From assembly GCF_021917145.1 (NCBI RefSeq), contig NW_025814042.1:434001-498000 (forward strand): a stretch of DNA of 64,000 nt. The letters are read 5' to 3'. The stretch is from Hypomesus transpacificus. Lineage: Eukaryota; Chordata; Actinopteri; Osmeriformes; Osmeridae. Position 1 is the stretch's first letter. Each line of letters begins with the position of its first letter. The translations under genes and the position numbers were made by a program. Of this stretch, positions 10,401 through 22,080 are shown one piece after another. The notes below the pieces were generated by a model. The model saw nothing but the letters and a program-made list of their open reading frames with translations, searched no databases and had not been told where the DNA came from.

Positions 10401-13400
10401 CTCGTTGCAAAAGCTAAATCGTCTCTAGGGACTTTGAAGCACCTGTGTGCCGATCTGGAGTAAACTGGCGATAGCAATGATGATGGCAAATACCACACAA
10501 ACGGAATTGGGGCTCGCTACCTTTGCAAATTCAGCTATTCTGGAAATCCAGCCAATATAAAACCAAAACATGATTAATATTAATATGACAAAAGGTTGCA
10601 GTTTGCGTTGTGTAAAGGGTGAACTCATACCGCTGTCAATCCTTGTCAATGCAATCCGTTTCACCTTTCCTAACTGTCTAGCTACCTGGTAGATCGAAGC
10701 CTATTCTAGAAGAATGGTAATAAATGATAGAAGCCCATCTCCTACTGTAAATAACTTGCACATTGTGTGAGCATTTCAGGACACCAGAACGCAAAGAAAG
10801 AACCCTAGTGGCCTAATCTCAAAGACTAGTTGATAAAATGTTAATAAAAATTATGTGAAATGTGCTAATTGAATGTTTCATAATGATGCCATGGTATTGC
10901 TGTTGTGATTAATTGTGTAGTATTGGGTACTGGTAGGTAGGAGGATGGCAAGCACTTTGTGTCTTTTCTAGGAGACAGACTGTGAGTCAGTGAGGGTGGT
11001 GAAAGGGAAAGAGCCAGGGAGAGACTTCAGATGACAGTGTCACAGCCATGGCAAGACCGGGGATCAACCTTTTTGCCAGCAGGAAACAGTGGCACAGTAC
11101 TGTATAGTCACCTCACTGGTGGCATAGAACCATATCAGCCACACCCACAATTTATAGAACCGCAGACTCTTGCCAACAAAGTGTTAACACTTCAAGAGAA
11201 ATGGTTGCGCGATTTTCCCCGACTTTATGATGGTTCAATTGAGATTATTTTAGATGAGACTGCACCATGCCCATTGTAATTACATAAACAGCACCCATAC
11301 AGTGTACAGTACATACTGGCCTTTCTTGGTATTGCTGGTTGTAAATACTGTACACCTGCATTCATACTTGACTGATAAGAAAAACTACTCTAACTACATT
11401 TGAACAAGTTGAGACAACCCTTCAGTTACTAACCATAAATTATCCAGGAGTATTAATTATGGTTCCTTAATATACATTTAGCATATTACAATGTAGGCTG
11501 TATCACAGCAATCATTTTGGTGTCCCCCTCAGAAATTGCTCTTGAGAAAATTTCATAAAATTGTCCCCCCCAAGTTGATAGCAGATTTTCGCCACTGCTA
11601 CGACCAACACCAAATAAGCTATCTATTGATCCAAAAATTAAGCATGAAGAGTGAAAATTGTTGCAATGCTGGCAAACTAGAAATACTTTTTGAAACTGAT
11701 TTCGAAGCTCTAAGCGTTTCAGTCAGCGCCCTAGGCTCTCCACATACACACCCATGTAAATCTCAGAAACAATATTGAAAAAAGTTCACTAGATATCAAA
11801 AAGCTGAATACAAAAAAAAATAGTTTAGGTTTTTGTCAACATGTTAAAGTTTAAATGGTGGCTGTAGCTAAAATATTGAGGAAGAAGAAGGATTTGAAAG
11901 TTGAAGAAGTTTAAGAGGATTGAGAGGATTTGAGAAATCAATATTGATTTATATTAATTCAAACATAAGAGGTAGAAAGCTGAAAAGTCACAGCAGTCAT
12001 AGCCTGAAACTGCTGAATTTTTTGAAAGTTGAACGGTTTTAATAGCTGAAGATTTGCAGGCGCTGAAGGGTGTCACGGAAGAAATAGAAGAAGTTGAATA
12101 AAGATTCAAGGAACAATACTTGGAATGCTGAAGCAGTATTCCAACAATAAACCCATTTGTGCTCTTTTTTCCCCCCCCTGCCCAATAAGAATCGATAACA
12201 GAATCAATAATCAATTAAATTGATAAGCAGAAATTGATAAAATCTTATCTCATCCCTAATCCGCACACAAACTATCAAAATGATTTTAGATTTCCGAAAC
12301 GGTTTGATCGGTACAGGCATGTCTTCCCGAGAATTGGCACACATCATCGTCACAGCAACCGTCACTATAAATTTCGAAGGGATTTTTGATTTTCAAAACC
12401 GTTTGTCCGCTACAGCCAATCAAAATCGGCAGCAAAGACACCTACAGGAAGTTGGCTCATATCTTAGGAAATCCATGAGAAATCAACACCAAACTTTGAA
12501 TGATGACTCTGAACTATCTCCTGAGGATGTCCAAACTATTTGGTGTCATGTGATCACTGGGCGTGGCCACAGGAAGCAAAAATGTGTTTTAGCCAATAAC
12601 TGTTGAATACTTTTATTAAGTGATTCCTTTGTCTCATGATATCTTGGGACATCCCTTGTGTGATACATGAAAACTTGAGATAATAGCCGAATTGATGCGG
12701 CTGCCATTTTGAATGAATTGAAAAACTTTTTTTCTTTACTCCTCCTACGTTGTCCAATCTTCACCAAATCTGGCAGAGAGTATCGTCAGACCAAGCCTCA
12801 CAAAGGCCTTCACATGATTTTTTGATTTTAAGAAACGTTTGCCCGGTACAGGCAATCAAAATGTGCCGTTAAGACAGCAAACAGGAAGTTGGGTCGTATC
12901 TCAGCAAATCTTTGATGGATTCACACCGAACTTGCTGCGTTTACTCGTTACCCTCTTCTGAGGATGTCTCAAATGTGTTATGGGTCACTTGACTGCTTGG
13001 CCACCTCATTGCTGCTTGTAGCTATATTTCTGATGCTTTTCTGTATATCTAATTTGGTGATTAGGTTGTAGCATGACTGGTAGTCAGGAGTGCAGCTTAT
13101 GGAGAAGGACTTTGGTCTGAGGAGGGACCCGAACAGATGCTTGGTTTTCTTAATTTTTCAATTCCCTTTCAGATGGCCATGTCGGAGGCCATGTCTCGTC
13201 GAATCAGAGCTATTTTCAACACATTCAACTTTTGGACAATTGTGCTGTATAATGTCTTGGCCCTAAACAGCCTGGACTTTGCCAAGTTAGTGGCCAAGAG
13301 ATTGCTGCTCAAAGGTGATCAGTTATTATACAAAATGGTAGACCATTAAGGGAATATTTGATTACTAAATATTAGTTACTAAAGCTCCACTGTACAATGT

Positions 13401-13688
13401 GAAAAAAGGATAACTAGAAGCTGTTATTTTACAACAGTGTTGAGTCTGAAATGACATGCTCTGATCTTTCCAGGTTTCCCTATAACCACCATCTTGGTGA
13501 TGTTTTTGACGTACTGCTTGGTGCAGCTAATAAAGGAGAGAGAGAGGAAACAGGCCCTGATTGATGATCCTGATCCCTCCCCTCCTCCTGCACCAGCACC
13601 TCCTCCTACCCTTTCTACCACTACAACAACAACCACAACCATAGCAGCCCAGCCAGTGATGGAGCCCGAAAAGGAGAAAGCAGAGTAG
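7471..13688 (+). CDS. hhatl: HHATL, hedgehog acyltransferase-like (last three coding exons)
   Basis: The exons are 7471-7672 (acceptor ctcttcag, donor gtaagt), 13173-13314 (donor gtgatc) and 13474-13688 (acceptor tttccag, stop TAG). The phases join cleanly. HHATL is an MBOAT-family multi-pass ER membrane protein, described as a catalytically inactive relative of HHAT that dampens hedgehog palmitoylation. Exon 1 shown here encodes YVYDYLGGKHENVLDEFIA, then TFGVTIMWLGPCQVVFIWAF. Where HHAT has the catalytic His in a Trp-His-Gly block, this protein has Trp-Leu-Gly, which marks it as HHATL rather than HHAT. Later exons give MSRRIRAIFNTFNFW and GFPITTILVMFLTYCLVQL, a final membrane segment. The C-terminal tail is an unusual Pro/Ala/Thr-rich run ending MEPEKEKAE. 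The 5' exons are upstream of the window or lost among repeats. The paralogue (a or b) is undetermined. Confidence 0.88.
7673..9164. other. First part of HHATL intron: MITE remnants
   Basis: From 7917 the sequence cagtgttgggaag starts a piece resembling a common fish hAT-type MITE end, but I found no matching opposite end. A 14-bp unit ttctcagggtgtgg is doubled at 7712-7740. Around 8693 a ggccgaatcccaat end resembles another MITE family. No exon is seen. Confidence 0.4.
9165..9365 (+). pseudogene. BED zinc-finger fragment of a hAT transposase
   Basis: 66 codons from the ATG at 9165 to the stop at 9363. The KRSKVWLYF block and C-x2-C (TCNACKKS) are followed by a region where BED fingers have H-x3/4-H. 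Here it reads MKKYLNTQHG, so one His ligand is replaced by Tyr. BED domains form the N-terminus of ZBED proteins and many hAT transposases. Nothing recognisable of the catalytic domain follows, so it is a fragment in the HHATL intron. Confidence 0.65.
9366..13172. other. Rest of HHATL intron: old repeats, no exon seen
   Basis: A/T-rich. At 9909 and 9969 a ~25-bp unit (gctgaaatgaattaaaa) is repeated. From 12270 to about 13000 two diverged copies of one repeat lie in tandem: both contain tttgattttnaaaacngttt followed by ccggtacaggcaatcaaaat-like sequence and tctgaggatgtc. Short ORFs here match no family I know. Confidence 0.5.
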
Positions 13689-14000
13689 GCAAAACTGTAT
13701 TTGAGTCCTTGTTTCAAAATCTGATTACATCAATTGTGTATGTCAAGGTGTTGATACAGTGCACTGTGAAGATCCCTTATTTGCATGGCTCACCAAACAA
13801 CTGTTGTCATGAATACAGATTAAATACAATGTTTGTTAGTGATGTTTGTTTTGTTTCTGTATTACGTAAAGGTGCTTTTACACAAACCGAAGATGTCCTA
13901 AGATTCAAAACTTTTGGTAGGAATCAAATGTATTGCAATAGAAAAAACATTCAAGGAGTGTTTGCTGTACACTTCTGTTCAATATAAAATATGACAGCAC
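13689..14000 (+). other. hhatl: Probable HHATL 3' UTR
   Basis: Sequence after the HHATL stop contains several weak poly-A signals (gattaaatac near 13818, aatataaaat near 13981) but no perfect AATAAA. The end of the transcript is not defined by the sequence alone. Confidence 0.4.
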
Positions 14001-14466
14001 CTACAAATACAGTGTAAGATATACAATTTGCTGAATAATGTGTGTCATTGTCCTTGTATTTAAACAACCCCTAAATCAAATAATAGAAAATATTTCTTTC
14101 TTTTTCTAAACATCAAATAATATATTGTATAGACCCATCTTTTTACATCAGATGATGAGCAAGATTGTCTTTAAGCAAATGTGTCTTTGAATCAATGTGA
14201 GTATCTTTACTTCCCTATGACAGCCTTGTTGTCATTAAGAGTTATTTGATGTCACTTTGAAAATATATTACGTTACTGGAATGCATCCCAATTCTTCCTA
14301 TTCTATAATTTATCCACACAGACCAACTGTTCTTGGGAATGGTATTTGTGTGCCATGTTTTTCCAGGGGCCAGTTCTTCATACGTCGCTAACTCAGTTAG
14401 CTGGATTTGATTGTTGACGATTTGTCATAATCTTGGATTGTTTGGTTCTTCGAAGCTCATTCTGAG

Positions 14467-16927
14467 GGCTATTGCACGAAACCAGGATAAGGGATTAAGT
14501 CGGGAAATTCAAGTTATCCTGGATGAATTTAGCTTTGAGTTGGTTGCACGAAAGCAGGTTGAATTAAACCCAGTCAAGTCACCATGGAGATTCTGGAGTC
14601 TCGTGTTAAATCAGCTGCCGCTCATATCCGAAATAAACTTTTTAACAGTTATTTCGCTGTCTTCTGAATGTGTTCTTATGTATTTTTTATTAACATGCAT
14701 TACTTGTCACTATTGCTGTCAAGAGTTTAATTTAAACCCTACTATTGCAGTTGTTTAGAAATGGTTGATGAAGTGGCAACTGTGATTTCAATGAAGTCAG
14801 TAATGAAGGCGATATAGCCTACACCGCTCAAAAAAATTAAGGGAAGACTAAATGAACACATCCTAGATCTGAATAAATAAAATCTAATAAAATACTTCTT
14901 GTTTGATTCCATTGATAATTGATCATTTTTGTGTGATTTTGTTGTCATCACATTCAACTATGTAAAGAAAATGTAGCCTATTTAATGAGATGATTTCATT
15001 AATTCAGATTTAGGATGTGTTAGTGTTCCCTTTATTTTTTTGAGCAGTATATAAAGTCCCATTCACCTGTGTTTCTTACTGCAACATGGCATGCCCATTT
15101 CTGAACTAAGTTTTGGATGAAGAAGCATTGATATTGAGACGTGGTTTCAGACGAGAGGTTAATACATTGTTTTACAGATATGCATAAGTGTGGGTTGAAG
15201 TCACGTATTTTTCACGAGTTTCTTTATTCACAAGTTTCTTTATCTCCAGATACAGTTTCCTCAGTGTTTTCTTCTTGATTTCAATACCAAGGTCTAGATC
15301 CTGGAGACCTTTACTGACAGCAATCTGTGCATCTGCCAGCTCAATTAGCTTTTTCAGATGTTGAGTAGAGACATCTGACAGTTTGTGAATTCTATAAACC
15401 ACCCATTGATTAGCACAGCAGGAATTGTGCATGATTTTGATTTCCTTTAGCCCATACTTACTATGTTGCCAGGCTGGCTGTCAGGCTGTAGCCTACTGCG
15501 TCTGGATCCTGTTACAAATATATATTATGAGTGCTATATAACTGACTTTTATTGTATAAATTGTTGTGTGGTTTGAGTTGTATATTCTCATGTGATGCCT
15601 TCTTGCTGCATACAAATTGCCCTTCTGGAGCAAGGAATAAACTGATCTGAAATGACTTCTCATCCATTATGGGCTAAATATGCATTTCCATGCGATTTAC
15701 ATGATACCTCAGGCCTTCTGGAGTACAGTGACACAGTCTCCTCATCATCAGCTGCAGAAGCCCCTTCCTATACTGCAGAAGTTCTTTCCCCCTGCCATAT
15801 TGAATATAATTTGTGTTGACAGGATGTACCAAGCCATGTGCTTTTAATGAATAATACTCACTGGATCTTTGTCTGGTGGCAGGAAAGTAACTGTGTTTTA
15901 AACCAAGGAAGGCCTGTGATGGAAGGGATTCAAGGTGGGACAGCTTCTGACCACCTGCAAAAACTGCCCTCTTCATACAAGGTACTTGCAGGCCTTGTGT
16001 GTCCAGCGACACAGTTACTCTCCTGCCACCAGACTGTAGCAGAATATGTAGCAGGCATCTTGTAAGTAATTTCTACATACCATTTACAAACTGTTAAGGC
16101 ACTTACCAGCCTGCAAAATGTATTTATATTTTATCTTGACTTGTTGCCAGGATCTTTTTTATCCAGTCATGTTTGTTCTGTATGAACATTAATTGTAGAA
16201 ATACATTTAGAATCAGACACCGCTTACAGAGATTTGTGTATGGTTGTAAAACATATTCTTACATTGTGAATAAGGGTTTGAAATTAGGCCTAGTCTTTAG
16301 GGGAAATTTCCCAAGGAAAATTAATTCCTTCTGCTCACTTTTAAAGCAAAGTGGGATAAATAATAATAAATTGTATTTACATAGTGCTTTACATGGTAGG
16401 CTACTCAAAGACACTTTACAGTAAAACCAGCACATTTAGCACATAAACACATATACAGCAATACAACCAATACATAAAACAAGCATATTAAAAGCAATTA
16501 CAGTGTACAACTTTCTTAGTAAGTAGATATTTTTCAATCATTATGCTTTCAGTCGGTCCGCGATTGTCTACCAGGCTTTTCTCTCTGTCTAATAACAGCA
16601 GCCGTATTTCCTTTTTTACATTTTACATGCTTCACTGTGCTTCAATTTCCGTAATTAGTTGCTGCTAATATCGGGTGAAAAATATGCTGCACGCGTCTTC
16701 TCCATTTCTGCATCAGTCAATCTGTGATCGATACCATGGTCTATTTAAGAAATCCGTGAAGGTGCACTTATCCCAACTATGTACATCTGGATTGACATAG
16801 CTTCACCTTCTCATCCTGGTTTGGCAAACGTGCAACCGAATAAGCCGCGATGAGCGGATCACACTAAGTCCAGCTGCGCTTTTTCAGTTATCTTGGATTT
16901 CTTTATTCTACTTTTGTGCAACAGCCC
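14467..16927 (-). mobile_element. Dead PIF/Harbinger element with Myb/SANT gene relic
   Basis: The ends gggctattgcacgaaa (14467) and tttgtgcaacagccc (near 16912) are inverted. On the minus strand, about 16720-16545 resembles the first exon of a Harbinger Myb/SANT-like protein (EKTRAAYF at the start, W-TIADRLKA at the end) but with stops. Positions 15432-15172 encode the C-terminal helix LKKLIELADAQIAVSKGLQ. No DDE transposase is left. Exact borders are uncertain and no clear 3-bp duplication is seen. Confidence 0.6.
14822..15049. mobile_element. Mariner-type MITE inside the dead Harbinger
   Basis: The ends CACCGCTCAAAAAAATTAAG and the inverse of CTGCTCAAAAAAATAAAGGG are flanked by TA. The interior is non-coding and A/T-rich. 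Confidence 0.75.
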
Positions 16928-17264
16928 CTGGGTTTCTCAAGCCAGGTGGCTCATTAGACCAGGGGCTCATCTCCTGTTTCCAAAATGTATCACAAACTGT
17001 TTGAGAAAGCTGGACTACTATGATAATTGGTGATGATAATAAATTATTCTTCCGCATTAGCTAAGGGATGCTTTGCGTTTAGGTGGTATTTGAGACTGGA
17101 AGAATTCCTACTGTAAACCAATACCGCATAGCACAAGTTGCAAACAACCTTAGTCTTGTCGAGGTTTCCATTGGGAACATTCTTAAAAATAAATTTTCCC
17201 TGAAGCAAACCAGGGGCCCGTTTGTCTTAAGGGTTGGAGCTAAGTTAATCAATAGTCCCTTTAG

Positions 17265-17733
17265 TACGGTGGCCGAGAGGTGCAAACCAACATTACAAAA
17301 TCTGAAACCCTTTTACAAAGCTTGAGACAAATTTACATTTTGGAAAACATTTTTACATATCATAAAACTAAATTACATTACCAAAACACATTAACAAGTC
17401 CCGAAACAAATTTACATTTCAGAAAACAAATTAACTAGACGCAAAACACTTTTCAAGTCCCGAAACAAATTTACAAGTGGCGAAACAAATTTACAAACGA
17501 CATTAGCCGGAAAGGGAATGTACCAATTCCAAAGTTGACGCGGAAGTGATAACGGAAGCGCTCAATTTGAGTTGATGGCGGTTGATGGAGTTCATGGTGA
17601 CCCAAAATGGACAGCGATAGAGTGGTGTTTTGCCCGTTTTGTGGCAAACATATGAGCCAATTAACAAGATTTTGTTTTTCGTGTGGTCGGTCTTTGGAGT
17701 TTTTAAATTGCGCAGACCAGAGTGAAGGACCAG
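17265..17733 (+). repeat. Left terminal inverted repeat with subterminal repeats and first exon
   Basis: Matches the right TIR nearly base for base, except for an extra ~59-bp stretch near 17402-17460. About ten imperfect copies of an A-rich ~20-bp motif (gaaacaaatttacaa, often followed by gtcccg or gtggcg) lie between 17290 and 17500. They are likely transposase-binding sites (inference). The ATG at 17607 lies 342 bp from the end, so the TIR also carries the promoter and first exon. Confidence 0.85.
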
Positions 17734-18940
17734 ATGTGTTGCAGCAGTGCATACCATATTTTAATGAGGGACACTCGCTACGCTGTAAGTACGTACGTAA
17801 TCGTGGACATGATGTCATGTTTACACGGTGTGCACATCAGCTTGAGGTCTCTGAAAAGCAAACTGAATGATGCTGGGTTATATCGCAGAAAGGATTTCTC
17901 CTCTACAAACGTCATAATTAGGGCAATACGACTGGAACTTCGTGGACCTGGACAGCTGTTTGGCTACCGCATGATGTGGCAGGTGCTCAAACAAAAGTAT
18001 AATCTGCGAGTGAAGAGCATGTAATGAATTTGCTCCGGGAGCTCAATCCTCGAGGGTGCGAGAGGAGAGCACGCAGAAGGTTTATAAGGAGAACCTACCA
18101 CTCCATGGGACCGAACTATATTTGGCACGCGGATGGTTATGATAAACTCAAGCCATTCGGTTTGGCTCTTTCAGGGTGTATCGATGGATTTTCGCGTAAA
18201 GTACTGTGGCTTGTATGTGGATCAACAAATAATGATCCAACTGTGATCGCTCACTATTTCCTGTCATCCCCATGAGACTGAGGACTGATTGCGGCACGGA
18301 AAACGGGACCATGGCCGCAATTCAGTGCACCCTACGCCACCACCACAATGACTACTACTCTGGAGCGTCCAGCCACATGTATGGCTCATCCACAAGCAAC
18401 CAGAGGATTGAGTCATGGTGGTCCATATTCAGAAAGGGAAGGTAAGTGGCCATCATAAAGTCATTTAATTATGTGTAACCTTCATTCATTCAAACGTATA
18501 TGCTTAAAACTATAACTTTATTATTTATCGATTTCTATAGGAAATGTTCTTCAGAAGTACTTGGATGAGTGTGTGAGACTGTGGAACAGTCACAGGATTC
18601 GCCCCTCCAGAACAGCATCATGTCCAGGAGGATTGCCCAATGAGCTCTACTACTTACCACACAGGTAATACTTTGGTGATAGATGGTATTTGTTTTGCTT
18701 TTATCTTAAATTTAAATACTTTTAATTATATATTCTGTTTAACATAGGTTTGGCTCCAGAAATTGTGGATTTCAAATTGAGCAGGCTGAACTGGATGCCT
18801 TTCCTGAGGCTCACCTGACAAGAGCTCCATGTGGGGACCCAAACATTCAGGAGTACTTGGACTTAGCCATGGAGCACAATCATTTACAGAAGCCAGAGTA
18901 CTGGCAGTCTTCAACTGAACTGTATCTGAGATTAAAATAA
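17607..18940 (+). pseudogene. Integrase-type DDE transposase with N-terminal zinc ribbon (decayed)
   Basis: It starts [16 protein letters not shown] with a C9-x2-C12 ... C23-x2-C26 zinc ribbon encoded in the TIR. After a frame change near 17790 it continues LRSLKSKLNDAGLYRR and GYRMMWQVLKQKY, an N-terminal DNA-binding-like region. A second lesion near 18020 precedes an rve-type core: HADGYDKLKPFGLALSGCID (first Asp), RTDCGTENG (second Asp) after a short deletion near 18270, and QRIESWW (Glu). All three catalytic acids are visible, but in three broken frames. Introns are 18442-18540 and 18665-18747; exons end at the TAA 18938-18940 (LYLRLK). A stretch expected after FRKGR seems lost at the first intron. 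It moves the element in intact copies; this copy cannot make a full protein. Confidence 0.8.
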
Positions 18941-19205
18941 ATTGCTCAGCTATGAATTGATTGATTGGGAGATTTATTGCAATGGTGGTGGAACATGTAC
19001 ACAGTGTCTTAATGTGTCACCCACAGCTTCAATATTTCAAAGTGGGAATACAAATAATGGGTCATGGATTACAATCTAAAACAATTGTCAAAATGCTAAC
19101 TGAGAATGCTCACAAACCCTTACATTATAAAAGCCTCTTTAACAAATGCAACTATAACATAACAGCAACAAAGAAACAACATTTTTAGAGTCAGAGCTCT
19201 AGGGG

Positions 19206-22011
19206 TTATCCAGTCATATGGCTTAGACAGCCAAATCCTGGACTATTTTGAATTCCAAAGTCCATTTGTGATTTAAACACACTATATGTGTCCAGGAGTG
19301 GTAATTTCAACAAGTTTGAACATGTATTTGCCATTGGGAATGGGGAGTCATCCAGGAACTCTATTTGTGGCAATGGTTGCAAGCCAGATGGGGGAAGTGA
19401 TGTCAGCCCAGTTGCAAACATCAAAACGTCCTCCACAGACACAGCAGCCGCGCCTTCTGCAAAGAAATAAATGTTCAGATATACCATGGTAATGTGGTTT
19501 TCTAATTAGTTACAAAAAACCTTACAAACCTTCACAGTCAAGGAGATAGTCTGCCCAGTAGGTCACGGTTTGACTTTCTTTTAGTCTCCTATTACTCCCT
19601 GAAGGGCTGAGGTCAGGTTTGAAGAGTTTTTCAAGCTCAAAGCCAGTGAGTCGCTTTTCAAAGTGGCACAGGACAGGGGTGAGCAAAGTAGGGTGTTGCT
19701 GTAGTGTAGTCAGAAACTGAAGGGCTGAAAGACCATCTTTGAATCTACAAAGTGAACACAAACACTGTTTCACTGCTGTGTAGTGCCAACTGCATTTAAA
19801 TGATCTAAAGAAAACTTTTAGAGGTTCTCTTCAGACAATTACTATCCACCTAAAAAAAATTGGGGAAACATTTGGGGAAAATGGTTGTGTGATAACATTC
19901 TTTTGATTTGCACATGGAAAGGTGTTACAAACTACAAAAAAATCACACGGAGGAATGACACAGAGGGCAGGTTGGCAGGGAATGGAGAGACAGACATCAC
20001 ATAGTGTATTACAACTGAAAGCCTAAGGCAAAACATTTGTCACAGTGGCTAACTAATAACAGATACACATGCCATGACGCATTTTAAACAAAAATGTCAT
20101 ACATAAACATAAAAGAAAATCACCATCATAATTCAAAATATTATCTTACCTGTCAATTACAGATGAGTTGCGGTCAATAATATACCACTGGAGGTAGTCT
20201 GCCACGATTTCTTTTCTTCCACAGCAGCAACATGTCTCAGACAGCCTGCTGTCTGTAACATTGTGCTGTGTCTCATGATACATTCTTGCAGAGCATCCAA
20301 TGAAGCAGCATTCTTAATCTTAAAGACAAAGAGGCATAAACACCCCAGTAAATAACTATGTACTATCCTTGCCTATTTTTATTCTGTGACATACATAGCA
20401 TGCAGTAACCCTACCCTATCAAAAACTAATACATTCTGCAAATTCTGTTTATGCGATATAGGAAGTAAACATTGTCTTAAAACAGTGCAGGAACTATGTC
20501 AAACTCTGTCCTACCACATTGTAGATTTATGCTATTCTCACCTCTCGCAAAGCTTTCCCTATTTCTTCATCAGTTATTAAATTAACTGTTGGTTTGAATG
20601 AAGGCTGGCCGGCAAGATAATGTACAAGATCTTCTGACAGGAAATGGGGTCCTGGACCTCCATGTACAACTGACACTGCGATCATCTTTCCTGCCATTAA
20701 GTATTCATCCTCCCTAACAGCTATGAATGAATTCATATTGCAAAATGAAAACATACAATACAATATATACTTTAAGATATTGAGGAAAAAAGCATATGCT
20801 GTATCATCTATTTGTTTAATGATCATTAACCAACCATTAGTATAGCACACTTCTAACCCTATGCATACCATTTGCATTGTAGACCAAGAACCGATGTCCT
20901 TCTGGTCCATCAAAAATGTGCCGGTCTTTCAGGTGTTTCATTAGCAGAGATAAAAATTCTCGTCTTGGACCACCAGTGTCAATTCCCTCCTCAAAAATAC
21001 CAGCATCATCAGTAAATCTGACCAGCAGGTCACAGGTTTCAGAATATGTTGTACGCTTGAAACCTCTGACGGCTCCATCCCAAACATTAGCCCTTGAGAT
21101 GTTGAACCTGCTGACTCTTGTGATCAATAGGAAGCGACAGGTTTGGTACAATGTCAGGTAGTGTAATGTCCATCTCCTCCCTGTAATAACAAAAAGTGAT
21201 TTAATTAATGGATATCCCAGACAGTGCACACTTTTACAACAGTTATGTAAATACCGGAATGCCACACTCAAAAGCTAATCTTACACTGCCGTGTGTTGGA
21301 AATTCTCCACATTGACTGCAACCAGCTCCTCATCCTCTTCCTCAACACCTGGTGCATACAGGTCCGTGTATTTACTGTTGGGAAATTACAATTTCCATGT
21401 TAAAACATCTTACAAACACACATTTTTTCCCCATGAATTAAATTGAAAGTATGTGAGTCACTATCCTTTTTTAAATTTATTTTTCACCTGTAGCAAGTCT
21501 TGTCTGGATTTGTTTCAGATGGATCCATATCCTCAGCATTAGATATTACTATCTGAAAAACAAATTAAAATGTCTGAAGCATTACATTACATTTAGCAGA
21601 CGCCTTTGTCCAAAGTGACGTACAAGGGAGAAACAACAAGTCTTAAGAAACGTCAGGCTGCCACAGTCTGCCCTATTACCTGTCCAGGCCGAATTGTTGC
21701 TGAATGTCCCGGTCCATCTCTAAAACATGATACAAATAATACAATTACTACATTAATTATTACTGTTCTTCAGGCCTACAATAGTCATCTAAGAATGTAA
21801 ACGAACACAGGCAAGATTCCTATTGTTTGATTACCACTAGAAAGGATACAAAATGTTTGACTCTGTGACAAAGGCTAGATGTCAAAATGTACCTACCTTT
21901 CATCTTTAGGTTTGAGTTTGGGAGTACTTCGGTTTTGTGGTTCAAAAACCTGAGAGGAAACGCATTAATTTATCAACAATAGCTTCGATAACTGTTCCCT
22001 TACCCCATACA

Positions 22012-22080
<69 letters not shown>

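Noticed and set aside
13424..13717. 97-codon minus-strand frame with poly-Val/Gly
   Set aside because: Antisense of the Pro/Thr-rich HHATL tail.
18726..18914. 62-codon minus-strand frame
   Set aside because: Antisense to the last integrase exon.
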